NCBI GenBank assembly: GCA_040080835.1
Contig: JBEBHP010000007.1
Span: 124,001 to 188,000, forward strand
DNA from: SZUA-430 sp040080835
GTDB lineage: Bacteria; Pseudomonadota; Alphaproteobacteria; Micropepsales; Micropepsaceae
DNA length: 64,000 bases
Direction of reading: 5' to 3'
Shown here piece after piece: positions 25,652 through 34,630 of this stretch. Within the stretch, counting starts at the first letter, position 1, and each line of letters starts with the position of its first letter. The position numbers were made by a program, and so were the translations under genes. Below the pieces are notes generated by a model that was not told the DNA's origin, did not search any database, and saw only the letters and a program-made list of their open reading frames with translations.

Positions 25652-27043
25652 TTATTTGTTGCGCCCTTCATCCGGGTTCGAAGCTTTTCGTGCGGAGCGG
25701 TGGACACTTGCAGGGTGTGAACTCGGCAAGCGCGCGTAGCCAAACAGCTTTTCACGCAGCGTGCCCTGCGCGTAGGAACGCTTCAAACGCCCACGGCGTT
25801 GAAGTTCCGGCACGATGAATTCAACGAAGTCCGCGAACGTCTCGGGCATGACCGCGGACGCGAGGTTGAACCCGTCAATTCCCGTCTCGTCGATCCAGGC
25901 TTCCAGTTCGTCGGCTACTTGCGTCGGCGATCCGACGATGAGCAGGCTTCCACTGCCAATCCCGCCGCGTTCTCCAAGCTCGCGCATCGTCCGCAACTTG
26001 GCGCCATCTGTTTGGAACATGTGCAAGATCGATTGCACTGCATCGGTTTTTTCATAGCGCAGCGGTTCGTCCAGTTCGAATTTTCCAAGATCGATACCTG
26101 TGCCGCCGGAGAGCACGGCAAGCACGCTCTCCGGGCTGACGTACTTGCGGTAGTCGGCGAGCTTCGCCTGTGCAGCCGATTCATCGGGACCGGTGATGAC
26201 AGTGGCCAAATTGAAAATACGGATGTCATCCGCAGCTCGACCCTGTGCAAGGGTGCGGGCGCGCAGGTCCTCGACGATTGAAGCGGTCGCCAACTTCGAT
26301 GTCTGCAAGACGAATACACATTCGGCGTGACGTGCAGCGAAAGCCCGACCGCGCTCGGACGAACCAGCCTGAAACAGAATTGGTGTGCGTTGCAGCGACG
26401 GCTCGCACAGGTGGATTGCATCGACACTGTAATGCGCGCCGCTGAACTTCACACGGTGCACCTTCGCCGGATCGGCGAACACATGCGTCTGCTTGTCGGC
26501 GACGACCGCATCGTCCTCCCAGCTTCCCTCCCACAGACGATAGACCACTTCCATGAACTCGTCCGCCGTATCGTAACGTTGGTCGTGCGTTTGCTGCGAC
26601 GATTGTCCTATGCCGCGCGCAGCGCTGTTTAAGTAGCCCGTGACGATGTTCCAAGCGACTCGTCCGTTTGTGAGATGATCGAGCGTCGACATGCGACGAG
26701 CAAACGGGTATGGGGGCTCGAAGCCGACGATGCCCGTGATGCCGAAGCTCAAGTGCTCGGTAACCGCGGCCATCGCGGACACCAACATCATCGGATCGCC
26801 GACGGGAATCTGCATGGCGTTTCGCAGCGCTGCAGCGGGACTGTTTTGATAGACGTCGTAGACTCCCAACACATCGGCCAAAAAGATGCCGTCGAAGCAG
26901 CCGCGCTCGAGCGTGCGGGCCAGATCGAGCCAATAGCCGAGTTCGTTGTAATGCCGTGACCGGTCCCGCGGATGTGTCCACAAGCCGTGGGCATGGTGCC
27001 CGACAGTGTTCATCTGAAACGCGTTCAATAGGATCGGCTTCAT
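25652..27043 (-). CDS. LLM-class flavin monooxygenase (NtaA/SnaA/DszA type)
   Basis: A 463-aa bacterial-luciferase-fold enzyme that uses reduced FMN and O2. Diagnostic segments are LNAFQMNTVGHHAHGLWTHP, GCFDGIFLADVLGVYDVY, GRVAWNIVTGYLNSAARG and LFQAGSSERGRAFAARHAECV, as in nitrilotriacetate and dibenzothiophene-sulfone monooxygenases. Start ATG 27043 follows GGAGGTACC; the frame extends to 27094 without support. The family attacks C-N or C-S bonds; the substrate here is unknown. It probably needs a flavin reductase encoded elsewhere. The next gene upstream is an MFS importer, likely for the same substrate. Confidence 0.92.
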   Translation of the reverse strand: MKPILLNAFQMNTVGHHAHGLWTHPRDRSRHYNELGYWLDLARTLERGCFDGIFLADVLGVYDVYQNSPAAALRNAMQIPVGDPMMLVSAMAAVTEHLSFGITGIVGFEPPYPFARRMSTLDHLTNGRVAWNIVTGYLNSAARGIGQSSQQTHDQRYDTADEFMEVVYRLWEGSWEDDAVVADKQTHVFADPAKVHRVKFSGAHYSVDAIHLCEPSLQRTPILFQAGSSERGRAFAARHAECVFVLQTSKLATASIVEDLRARTLAQGRAADDIRIFNLATVITGPDESAAQAKLADYRKYVSPESVLAVLSGGTGIDLGKFELDEPLRYEKTDAVQSILHMFQTDGAKLRTMRELGERGGIGSGSLLIVGSPTQVADELEAWIDETGIDGFNLASAVMPETFADFVEFIVPELQRRGRLKRSYAQGTLREKLFGYARLPSSHPASVHRSARKASNPDEGRNK

Positions 27044-27180
27044 CTGTGAGGTACCTCCACGCCGTTGTAGATGCGCCAGTCGAGCGTGGTCCAAGTGATA
27101 CCAGCCGACGTGCAGCCGGTGTCATTCATTGTCGTATTGCACCATTCATTGCAGGAATGGCTCGTTCGGACGGGAGCCGA

Positions 27181-28413
27181 TCACGGTGCTGGAGCCGGCG
27201 TACGCATCAGCGCGGAACCCGCCACTCCGCTCACAATCGTGACAACACCGCAAAGCAGGAAAATGCGCTCATAGCCATGGCCTTCCGGGGCTTGATCGAT
27301 GACGAGTCCCATCACCGCGGGTGCCATCACACCCGCAAAAGTGATGACCGCCTGCCCAATTCCAAGAAGGGCGCTGCGCTGGCTCGCTGGCACATATTCA
27401 CTGACGATCGGCGGGATCAAGGCGAGGATCACGGTTGGCAACGAAATGCCAGCTGCCAGGAGCGCGAGCTTGATTCCTCCATCCTGCAACAGCGTTGCTG
27501 CAACAAGCATGGACCCGCCACTCAGGACGCAGCCCACACCGAGACCTCCCCGCGCCACAAGACTGGAAACGCCTCGCGCCATCAGCGCTTGGCTCAAGGC
27601 GCCCACGCCGATCACGACCACCATGCTGACCAGCCAGGGAAATGCCGATAACATGCCCAACATCGGCCCCTGAACTTTGAGACCATCGGAAAGATAAGTC
27701 GGAAACCAGGTGATCATCAGCGAATAACCCCAGAACGATCCAAAGCCGATGAGCCAGGCGCCAAGCGTCGTACGGTTGAGGATCAACTGGCGATAGGGTA
27801 CGCGCGATACTGGCGCCGACGCAGCTGACGCATCGTCGATCGGTCCCTCGCCCCCCAACTGCCACCACGCGACACCCCAGAGCAGACCCAAAAGTCCCAA
27901 CATCCCAAACGCTGCATGCCACGACCACCAGTGAATAATCGCGGTCAATACGGGAATGAGCAGAACAACGCCCAGCGTCGCCCCTTGGGCGATGATGGCG
28001 GTTGGAACTGCGCGTGCCTTGTCGGGGAACCATTTGTAGGCCGCGTGGGTCGCGACGGGATAACCCGGCCCTTCACCCGCGCCAAGCAAGATGCGGCTTG
28101 CAACCAATGTTTCGAGTCCGACCGGCCAAGCCAGAGGAAACTGCGCGATCGACCAGATGCCGACAAGCGTCAGCAGTGTCCAACGCACGGGGATCCGGTT
28201 GGAGAGAAATCCGGTCACAATGGCCGACAGGGAATAGAGAAAAAAGAAGCTTGAGCCCACAAAGCCAAATTGCGTCTTGGTAAGGTGGAGCTCTTCCATG
28301 ATCTTCGGACCCGCAAGGCCAAGGGCCGCCCGGTCTGCGGTATTGATCAGCATAAAAATTGCGAGCAGGACAACGACCACCCATGCTTGTCGATTTGTTT
28401 TTGGCACGGCCAT
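27181..28413 (-). CDS. MFS transporter (anion:cation symporter type)
   Basis: A 410-aa protein with about 12 hydrophobic segments. The ADRAALGLAGPKIMEELHLTKTQFG start, SNRIPVRWTL loop and LGAGEGPGYPVATHAAYKWFP motif match the ACS family, which imports organic anions such as aromatic acids, tartrate or phthalate. It is 138 bp upstream of the LLM monooxygenase and in the same direction, so import of that enzyme's substrate is a sensible guess. Confidence 0.92.
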   Translation of the reverse strand: MAVPKTNRQAWVVVVLLAIFMLINTADRAALGLAGPKIMEELHLTKTQFGFVGSSFFFLYSLSAIVTGFLSNRIPVRWTLLTLVGIWSIAQFPLAWPVGLETLVASRILLGAGEGPGYPVATHAAYKWFPDKARAVPTAIIAQGATLGVVLLIPVLTAIIHWWSWHAAFGMLGLLGLLWGVAWWQLGGEGPIDDASAASAPVSRVPYRQLILNRTTLGAWLIGFGSFWGYSLMITWFPTYLSDGLKVQGPMLGMLSAFPWLVSMVVVIGVGALSQALMARGVSSLVARGGLGVGCVLSGGSMLVAATLLQDGGIKLALLAAGISLPTVILALIPPIVSEYVPASQRSALLGIGQAVITFAGVMAPAVMGLVIDQAPEGHGYERIFLLCGVVTIVSGVAGSALMRTPAPAP

Positions 28414-28527
28414 AAGACGCTGCTCTCTGCAAATTGAGGACTGGCCTGTTACCCTTAGAGCGTGACCAAGCCACTTACAACCATGACGCCCCGACTCTGA
28501 TTGCCTGTGCGAAGAGCGTGCGGAGTC

Positions 28528-29439
28528 TCAATTCAAAGCATCTCGAATTTTGGTCAGTAGCCACGTCAATCCCGGGTCGGTCTCGAAGCGCACATGAACA
28601 GATGAAAACAGTGTCGATGCTGGCAATTCAATAGGCGGTCGATGCACGCTCAAGTCCAGAAACTCTGCAAAGCGGTCGGCAACCTGGATGGGAACGGTGC
28701 AGACGTAGCCGGCTTGGGCAGCGACTATCGGCATTGCGAGAGCGTTGTGCACGAAAGCGCCAATCTTGCGTCTGTGTCCGAGCACGGCCAATGCCTGGTC
28801 TACAACGTTGGCTGAACGCCCGCGGCTTTGAAACACCACGTGCGGCCGCTCAAGATAAAGCGACAAGGGAAGTTTTCTGGTGCGGACCGCCTCCCGCTTA
28901 TGGATCAGCGTAACCAGAGGGAACTCTGTCAGCATTGCACATCGGATTCCCGAACCTCGCGTTGGCTGCGCTGTCACCACAACATCGACGTCTCCGGTTT
29001 CGAGCAAAGTCGCAGCCGATCCCTGCTCCGGCAAGGGTAAACTCTTTATCACTACACCTGGTGCTTCCTGAGCGATGGTGTGCAGCAGCATCGGCAGCAT
29101 CATGAATTCGGCAAAATCGACGGTGGCAATCCGAAACTCTCTGCGTGATTCGCCGGGTGCGAATACCGGTGCGTTTTGGAGCGCATTCTCGATGATTGCC
29201 AGAGCATCGCGCACCGGATGGATCAATGCCGCTGCGCGAGGAGTGGGTATAAGACCCTTGCGACCAGGAACAAACAATTCGTCGCCGATGTTCTCGCGCA
29301 ATCGCTTCAGAGCATGGCTGACAGCGGGCTGAGTAAGAGCCAAACGCTCGCTCGCGCGACTAACGCTGCGCGTCTCCCACACGATGGCAAAAACGGCCAG
29401 CAAATTGAGGTCCAAGGACCTGATATTAAATCTGCTCAT
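28528..29439 (-). CDS. LysR-family regulator (NodD/LinR-like)
   Basis: A 303-aa LysR protein. The N-terminal SLDLNLLAVFAIVWETRSVSRASERLALTQPAVSHALKRLRE is typical of the NodD/NahR subgroup, which often senses aromatic compounds. The C-terminal effector domain is complete. It is divergent from the SsuD-like gene, with the AT-rich segment AATATATAGATTTCATTTA between them, and probably regulates it. Confidence 0.92.
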   Translation of the reverse strand: MSRFNIRSLDLNLLAVFAIVWETRSVSRASERLALTQPAVSHALKRLRENIGDELFVPGRKGLIPTPRAAALIHPVRDALAIIENALQNAPVFAPGESRREFRIATVDFAEFMMLPMLLHTIAQEAPGVVIKSLPLPEQGSAATLLETGDVDVVVTAQPTRGSGIRCAMLTEFPLVTLIHKREAVRTRKLPLSLYLERPHVVFQSRGRSANVVDQALAVLGHRRKIGAFVHNALAMPIVAAQAGYVCTVPIQVADRFAEFLDLSVHRPPIELPASTLFSSVHVRFETDPGLTWLLTKIRDALN

Positions 29440-29536
29440 AGTGTCAATATATAGATTTCATTTAACTTATAGGGAAGTCCCAGGTTAATGAGTGAAGCAA
29501 GAGTTGAAATCCGGCTGCAAAAAGGGACGCCACACC

Positions 29537-30607
29537 ATGACCGCCAAGTCTCCGCTCACCATGGGATGGTTTATACCAACCATCGGTGACACGACCTCGT
29601 TCAGCCAACCCTCTGCCACGATCCCCGCGTCGCTGGAACACTTCGAACGGGTGGCGGTCGCCGCGGAGACTGCCGGTTTCGAGTATGTCCTCATTCCGGT
29701 CAACTCCAATTGCTGGGACGCTTGGGTCACAGCCTCATTCATTGTTGCCAAAACCCGAAAGCTCAAGGCGCTCGTCGCGATAAAGCCGGGTTTCATTCAC
29801 CCCGTCGCCCAGGCCAAGATGATCACGACATTTGATCAGATGTCCGGCGGCCGATTGTTTCTAAATTTGATTGCTGGGCTCAGTGAAAAGGACGCTATTG
29901 CGGAGGGGCAACTCGCATCGAAAGAGGCGCGCTACGAGCAACTCGCCGAAGAAGTGGCGCTGCTGAAGCGTCTTTGGACCGAAGAGAATGTGGAGTTCAA
30001 CGGCAAATACTATCAGGTGCATGGTCCCCAGATCGCGCCGAAGCCCTTTCAAACGCCTCACCCGCCATTTTTTCTGGGCGGTGGATCCGAACAGGCTGCC
30101 GAAATCTCCGCTGAACATTCCGAGATGCACCTCTTCTGGGGAGACTATCCCGAACGCATTGGTGAGGAAATCAAATCACTGCGTACTCGCGCGGCGAAGT
30201 ATGGGCGTGCGGACAAGATCCGGTTCGGCATGCGATTGCAGGTCATCTGCCGCGAGAGCGAGGATGAGGCGTGGGCGTTTGCTGACCAATTGATCGCCGG
30301 TGCTGATGAAACCTGGAAGGCCCAGGTGAAGCACATGGCAACCGGATCGGTTGCCAATGAGCGGATGCAGGAATTGTCCAAGACCGTTGGGCGAAAGCTT
30401 CGGCCGAACCTGTGGACCGGCATTACGGAAGTACGCCCCGGAGCAGGCGTTGCTGTCGTGGGAAATCCGAAACAGGTCGCTGCACAGCTGCAGGAATTTA
30501 TTGACGTGGGTTGCTCTGGCTTTTGCCTATCAGGCTATCCCCATCATGAAGAAGCAGAACGCTTCGGTCGCATGGTCATGCCGCTTCTCCACCAAAGAAA
30601 CAGCTGA
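29537..30607 (+). CDS. SsuD-like FMNH2-dependent monooxygenase
   Basis: A 356-aa luciferase-like enzyme of the alkanesulfonate monooxygenase group. Recognisable parts are WFIPTIGDTTSFSQP, VIPVNSNCWDAW-like beta/alpha segments, KPGFIHPVAQAKMITTFDQMSGGRL and the C-terminal VVGNPKQVAAQLQEFIDVGCSGFCLSGYPHHEEAERFG. ATG 29537 is preferred over GTG 29492 because conserved sequence begins there. It likely oxidises a sulfonate or related small molecule with FMNH2 from a separate reductase; no ssuE-like gene is seen. The downstream FAD/NAD(P) protein begins 34 bp later in the same direction. Confidence 0.9.
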   Translation: MTAKSPLTMGWFIPTIGDTTSFSQPSATIPASLEHFERVAVAAETAGFEYVLIPVNSNCWDAWVTASFIVAKTRKLKALVAIKPGFIHPVAQAKMITTFDQMSGGRLFLNLIAGLSEKDAIAEGQLASKEARYEQLAEEVALLKRLWTEENVEFNGKYYQVHGPQIAPKPFQTPHPPFFLGGGSEQAAEISAEHSEMHLFWGDYPERIGEEIKSLRTRAAKYGRADKIRFGMRLQVICRESEDEAWAFADQLIAGADETWKAQVKHMATGSVANERMQELSKTVGRKLRPNLWTGITEVRPGAGVAVVGNPKQVAAQLQEFIDVGCSGFCLSGYPHHEEAERFGRMVMPLLHQRNS

Positions 30608-30641
30608 AAGATCGACGGCTTGACCAACACCGAGCGCTGAC

Positions 30642-32117
30642 GTGACCGTCAAGCGAATAGCTATCATAGGCGGCGGGCTGAGCGGAGCTTCGGCTGCCGT
30701 CCAGCTCGTGCGAAAATCTCCCGTGCCGCTTGAGATCATCGTGGTTGAGCCGCGCGATCAGATCGGGCCGGGCCTCGCCTATTCGAATGCCAATCCCGGC
30801 TTTCGTCTGAATTCGCATGCCGGGTTTCACTCCATAGATGTTGCCGACCCCGGTCACCTGATACGTTGGTGCGAGGTCAACCGATTGCGCGAAGCTGATC
30901 CGAAGGCAGTCGCCCCCAATGGCCAGCTCTTTATTCGTCGCTCAGACTACGGACGTTACCTGTCGGAAACCGTTGACGCGCATTCCCGTTGGCAGCCAAC
31001 GGGGTCGACGATCAGCCACCGGCAGTCAACAGTGTCTGAGATCCATGCTTCTACGGACGCGATCACGCTTGAACTGCAGGGCGGTCATACGATCGAGGCG
31101 GACCAGGTCATCCTTGCAACAGGAAATCCGCCGCCGCGTCTGCCGTCGTTTCTGGCCGGCAACCTCGCCGGGTGCGATCGCGTTTGGGCGAATCCGCTGG
31201 ACGCTAATGGCTTGAACGGCATTGCCCCGGAGTGGCGCGTGTTGGTGGTCGGGGCGGGTCTGACTGCGCTTGACGTGGTCGCCAGCCTTTTGACGCACGG
31301 ACACAAAGGTGGTGTCGTGGCTGTATCGCGCAGGGGCTTGCGTCCAAGGCCTCAACCACCGAACATTTTTGCGCCACCGGCACAAGCATCCGGACCAGTC
31401 ATCCTGCCTCTTGACCTGCTCAATGGTCCATTGCCGACGTATGTCAGCAACGACCCCGCGGAACCATCAGCGTTGCGATGGATGCAGGGACTGCGAGAAC
31501 ATGTTCGCGCCCTGGAAGCTGAAGGGCAAAGCTGGCACGCTGCCTTTGACGCTTTTGCAGTCACGGTCTCGCGATGCTGGCCGCTACTGCCCTTGGGCGA
31601 GCAGTTGCGCTTCCTCCGTCGACTTCGACCTTGGTACGACGCTCATCGTTTTCGCTCTCCGCCGATGACTGATGCCGTCGTACATGAGGCTGAGAAACGG
31701 GGGCAAGTGGCTTACCGCTCTGCGACGCCACGGTCCGTTTCGACGAACACGAACGGCACTCTTCAGGTTACTCTCGCCTCGAAGCAAGGTTCGGTTGGCA
31801 CAGAGACGTTTGATGCAATTGTGAATTGCTCTGGCCTGGAAGCTGGCGCGACAGTCGAAGGAAATCCGCTGTTGCGCTCGCTGGCCCGCCGTGGCGTGCT
31901 CGTCCAACACCCAACCGGCCTCGGCTTCGTGGTCGACAAAGATTGTCGCGCTGTTAGCGCGGATGGACTTTCGTCTCCGCGCATACGTGTCATTGGCCCG
32001 TCAACAGCTGGCGTCTTCGGCGATCCACTTGGAGTCATATTTATCTCAGCCCAAATTCATCGCATGATTCCTGATCTTCTGGCTGATCTTGTTTATCAGC
32101 GCTCCGCTGCAAAATGA
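30642..32117 (+). CDS. FAD/NAD(P)-binding protein (NAD_binding_9 type)
   Basis: A 491-aa flavoprotein starting with GTG. The FAD dinucleotide fold is RIAIIGGGLSGASAAVQL at the N-terminus, followed by PRDQIGPGLAYSNANPGFRLNSHAG typical of the FAD-NAD(P)-binding family of YdhS-type proteins. A second nucleotide motif, WRVLVVGAGLTALDVVASLL, lies near residue 205. Substrate is not known for the family. Its position after an SsuD-like oxygenase without a flavin reductase makes an electron-donor role possible, but this is conjecture. Confidence 0.88.
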   Translation: MTVKRIAIIGGGLSGASAAVQLVRKSPVPLEIIVVEPRDQIGPGLAYSNANPGFRLNSHAGFHSIDVADPGHLIRWCEVNRLREADPKAVAPNGQLFIRRSDYGRYLSETVDAHSRWQPTGSTISHRQSTVSEIHASTDAITLELQGGHTIEADQVILATGNPPPRLPSFLAGNLAGCDRVWANPLDANGLNGIAPEWRVLVVGAGLTALDVVASLLTHGHKGGVVAVSRRGLRPRPQPPNIFAPPAQASGPVILPLDLLNGPLPTYVSNDPAEPSALRWMQGLREHVRALEAEGQSWHAAFDAFAVTVSRCWPLLPLGEQLRFLRRLRPWYDAHRFRSPPMTDAVVHEAEKRGQVAYRSATPRSVSTNTNGTLQVTLASKQGSVGTETFDAIVNCSGLEAGATVEGNPLLRSLARRGVLVQHPTGLGFVVDKDCRAVSADGLSSPRIRVIGPSTAGVFGDPLGVIFISAQIHRMIPDLLADLVYQRSAAK

Positions 32118-32493
32118 TCGCGCCACGTTTCGGTACAGACGGCAGAGCAATTTCTTCATCGGGTGACAATCGCCGAAGTTGTTCTTCGGGTATGGGTTAT
32201 GACCGCTCTGGGCCAACAATTGCCTGATGGCTGGAACATTGTGAACGGCTTGCATACGTAGTATTCAGGACGATCCCTTCGCCCAATGCCCGCGGGATCC
32301 GGCGGCTCCAAAGACCTGCGCCTCTTTTGGCCCCAGTGCCGACCCCTAGGCCTGGATAGCGAGATCGCAGATTAGAACATTGTGCGCGGCTCGAATGGTT
32401 CGCGACTCCAAAGCGAATTGGGCAGACTCGGACAGCAGGCCCACATGCTTTCCACTACGCCACAGAGATTCAAGGAGCTGATCAGCCCAAACG
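32118..32493. other. Intergenic region without a recognised gene
   Basis: About 375 bp between two convergent clusters. Short frames on the minus strand overlap the 3' end of the flavoprotein gene and show no family resemblance. I see no clear terminator or repeat. Confidence 0.5.
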
Positions 32494-32928
32494 TCAGGCT
32501 GCCGCAGCCGCAATCACCGCGACCGTGAAACGGGACACGCAAACGAGCCGATCCTGCTCGTCGACGATTCTGATGGACCACACTTGTGTCGTTCTCCCCA
32601 GTGCCTCCGGCCGCGCGGTCGCGATCACCCAGCCGGATTTCACCGGCCTGATGTGGTTGGCATTGATCTCCAGGCCGACGCCGATGCTCTCTTTGGGGTC
32701 GAGGGCGAGGTTGGCGGCAATCGATCCGACGGTCTCGGCCAGGACGACCGATGCGCCGCCGTGCAGGCGCCCGTGGGGCTGGATCGTGCGCTGGTCGACC
32801 GGCATGCGGGCTGTGAGCGTATCCTCTCCCACAGCGATGATCTCGATCCCGAGATGTGCCGACAGCGTATCATTCTCAACAGCCTGGAGCCTCGACAGGT
32901 CACTGACGTCACGCTTCCAGATTGCCAT
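32494..32928 (-). CDS. PaaI/MenI-type hotdog thioesterase
   Basis: A 144-aa hotdog-fold acyl-CoA thioesterase. The family signature IQPHGRLHGGASVVLAETVG (helix with catalytic acid) and GLEINANHIRPVKSGWVIATA are clear. ATG 32928 follows AAGGAG with six-base spacing. It is the last gene of the leftward aromatic operon and could release CoA from stalled aromatic or ring-cleavage intermediates. Confidence 0.9.
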   Translation of the reverse strand: MAIWKRDVSDLSRLQAVENDTLSAHLGIEIIAVGEDTLTARMPVDQRTIQPHGRLHGGASVVLAETVGSIAANLALDPKESIGVGLEINANHIRPVKSGWVIATARPEALGRTTQVWSIRIVDEQDRLVCVSRFTVAVIAAAAA

Positions 32929-32960
32929 GAACAACTCCTTCCCCCGGACGCAGCCGCGCC

Positions 32961-33410
32961 CTACCCGATCGCAAACACATCAAGACTGACCCGGCTCGGC
33001 TCGCGGCGTCCGACGCTGACGTAAATCGTGTTGTTGACGTGCAGCAGACCCGCGCAAGCCGTCCGAAGCCGGATTGCCGTCCGGAAGTAGACGGCCGCCG
33101 GATCAACCTGCTGGCCCTTCTGCAGGGCTTCCGTGATGGCCGGCGGCGCATGACGGACACCGCGCGACACAACCTCCACAGTACCGTGCCCATCAATATC
33201 GAGAACGTAGTGCGCATCGATCTCAAGCCCACCGTCCGGCTGAACCGACTGCCAGTCCCCGCCTCCGGCCAGAACCCTGCCGCTGAACTGCCCCAAAACC
33301 TGACCGCCCGTGATTGGCACGAAGCGGCGGCCGCTGGCACTGGCATCAAGCACGACGGGCGCCCCCACTTCGACCAGCAGCGTCACAACCTTGGCAAGAC
33401 CAACCGTCAT
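32961..33410 (-). CDS. DUF3237 family protein
   Basis: A 149-aa protein with the DUF3237 pattern: GRRFVPITGGQVLGQFSGRVLAGGGDWQSVQPDGGLEIDAHYVL in its first half and YFRTAIRLRTACAGLLHVNN later. The family forms a small beta-barrel of unknown function and is often found in aromatic degradation clusters. It overlaps the end of the flavoprotein monooxygenase gene by 4 bp, so the two are translationally coupled. Confidence 0.85.
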   Translation of the reverse strand: MTVGLAKVVTLLVEVGAPVVLDASASGRRFVPITGGQVLGQFSGRVLAGGGDWQSVQPDGGLEIDAHYVLDIDGHGTVEVVSRGVRHAPPAITEALQKGQQVDPAAVYFRTAIRLRTACAGLLHVNNTIYVSVGRREPSRVSLDVFAIG

Positions 33411-34621
33411 GACACCCTCTTCATTCCGGTGAGCTGCTTGTAGCTGTCCGCAATGGCCTGCAACTCGCCGGCCGCAAAGACTTCTTCGATCCGCTGGAAG
33501 CCATTGGGGGCTCGCTCATGCGTCATCTGCATGCACTGCTCGGGTCCGTTTCGGCGGTTTGCGAGCACGATGGCCGAGGTCGCCGGTAGCCGTTCCTGCT
33601 CGTAGGCAGCCAGTGCATCGGCGATCGTGCGGTGTTCCGTCACGGCGCGCGCCAATGCTGCCGCATCCAAGATGGCCTGGCTCGCGCCATTCGATCCGAT
33701 CGGGTACATCGCGTGTGCGGCATCACCCAGCAAAGTCGTGCAGCCCTCATTCCAGCGATCCGCGGGATTGCGATCCACCATGGGATACTCGAACACCTGC
33801 TCCGCGTTGCGGATCAGTGACGGCACATCGAGCCAGTCAAACGCCCAGTCCTCGAACTGAGGCAAGAACTCTGACAGGTTGCCTGCGCGGTTCCAGTCCT
33901 CGCGCCGCAGCATCTCCTTCGACTTCAGTTCCGCGATCCAGTTGATCCGCTGAAGCCCGTCGGCACGCGGTGGCTCGATGGGGTAGCACACGAACTTCTG
34001 CGCTTCGTGGCCGGCCATGATCATGGTGGCCCCTGTCAGGAACGGGCGCGCCATCGTCGTCGAACGCCAGAGGATGCGGCCGGAAAAGACCGGAGGGCCT
34101 TCATTCGGATAGAGCATGGCGCGCGCACGCGAGTGGATCCCGTCGGCACAGACAACCAGGTCGGCCTCCAGCGCAACTTCGCCTCCGCCAATGCTCTCGA
34201 AGACGACAGTGGACTTTTGGCCCGTGTGCCTGATCGACGTCATCCTGAGACCAGTCCGGATCCGGTCTGCACCAAGCCGCTCGATTGCTGCGTGCAGCAG
34301 AGACATTTGCAGCTGGCCACGGCTCAATGAAATTTGGGGCGCCTGAAAGCCACCGAACAAGCCCCGAGGCTCAGTCCAGATGTGTTGTCCAAGCGCGCTG
34401 TAGTAGGACAGTTCCCGCGTCGCCACGCCGAGCGTCAGCAACTCGTCAAGCACGCCAAACTCGCCTAAAACCCGAGCCGCCTGCGGCAGCAAGTTGATCC
34501 CGACGCCCATCGGCCTGATCGCAGGGACGGCTTCCGTGACCACGATGTCCCGGCCTCCCCCATGAAGCGCGAGGGCTGCGGCAAGACCGCCGATCCCGGC
34601 GCCGACAATGACGATCTTCAT
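33407..34621 (-). CDS. FAD-dependent aromatic-ring monooxygenase
   Basis: A 404-aa group A flavin hydroxylase. The FAD motif is VIVGAGIGGLAAALALH at residue ~3, the DG motif DLVVCADGIHSRARA is near residue 160, and the GD motif CTTLLGDAAHAMYPIGSNGASQAILDA near residue 290. It resembles salicylate-hydroxylase/PhzS-type enzymes that use NAD(P)H directly and need no partner. It would add a hydroxyl group to an aromatic acid in this pathway. Start ATG 34621 is 9 bp after the P450 stop. Confidence 0.92.
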   Translation of the reverse strand: MKIVIVGAGIGGLAAALALHGGGRDIVVTEAVPAIRPMGVGINLLPQAARVLGEFGVLDELLTLGVATRELSYYSALGQHIWTEPRGLFGGFQAPQISLSRGQLQMSLLHAAIERLGADRIRTGLRMTSIRHTGQKSTVVFESIGGGEVALEADLVVCADGIHSRARAMLYPNEGPPVFSGRILWRSTTMARPFLTGATMIMAGHEAQKFVCYPIEPPRADGLQRINWIAELKSKEMLRREDWNRAGNLSEFLPQFEDWAFDWLDVPSLIRNAEQVFEYPMVDRNPADRWNEGCTTLLGDAAHAMYPIGSNGASQAILDAAALARAVTEHRTIADALAAYEQERLPATSAIVLANRRNGPEQCMQMTHERAPNGFQRIEEVFAAGELQAIADSYKQLTGMKRVS

Positions 34622-34630
34622 CGAAGCACC

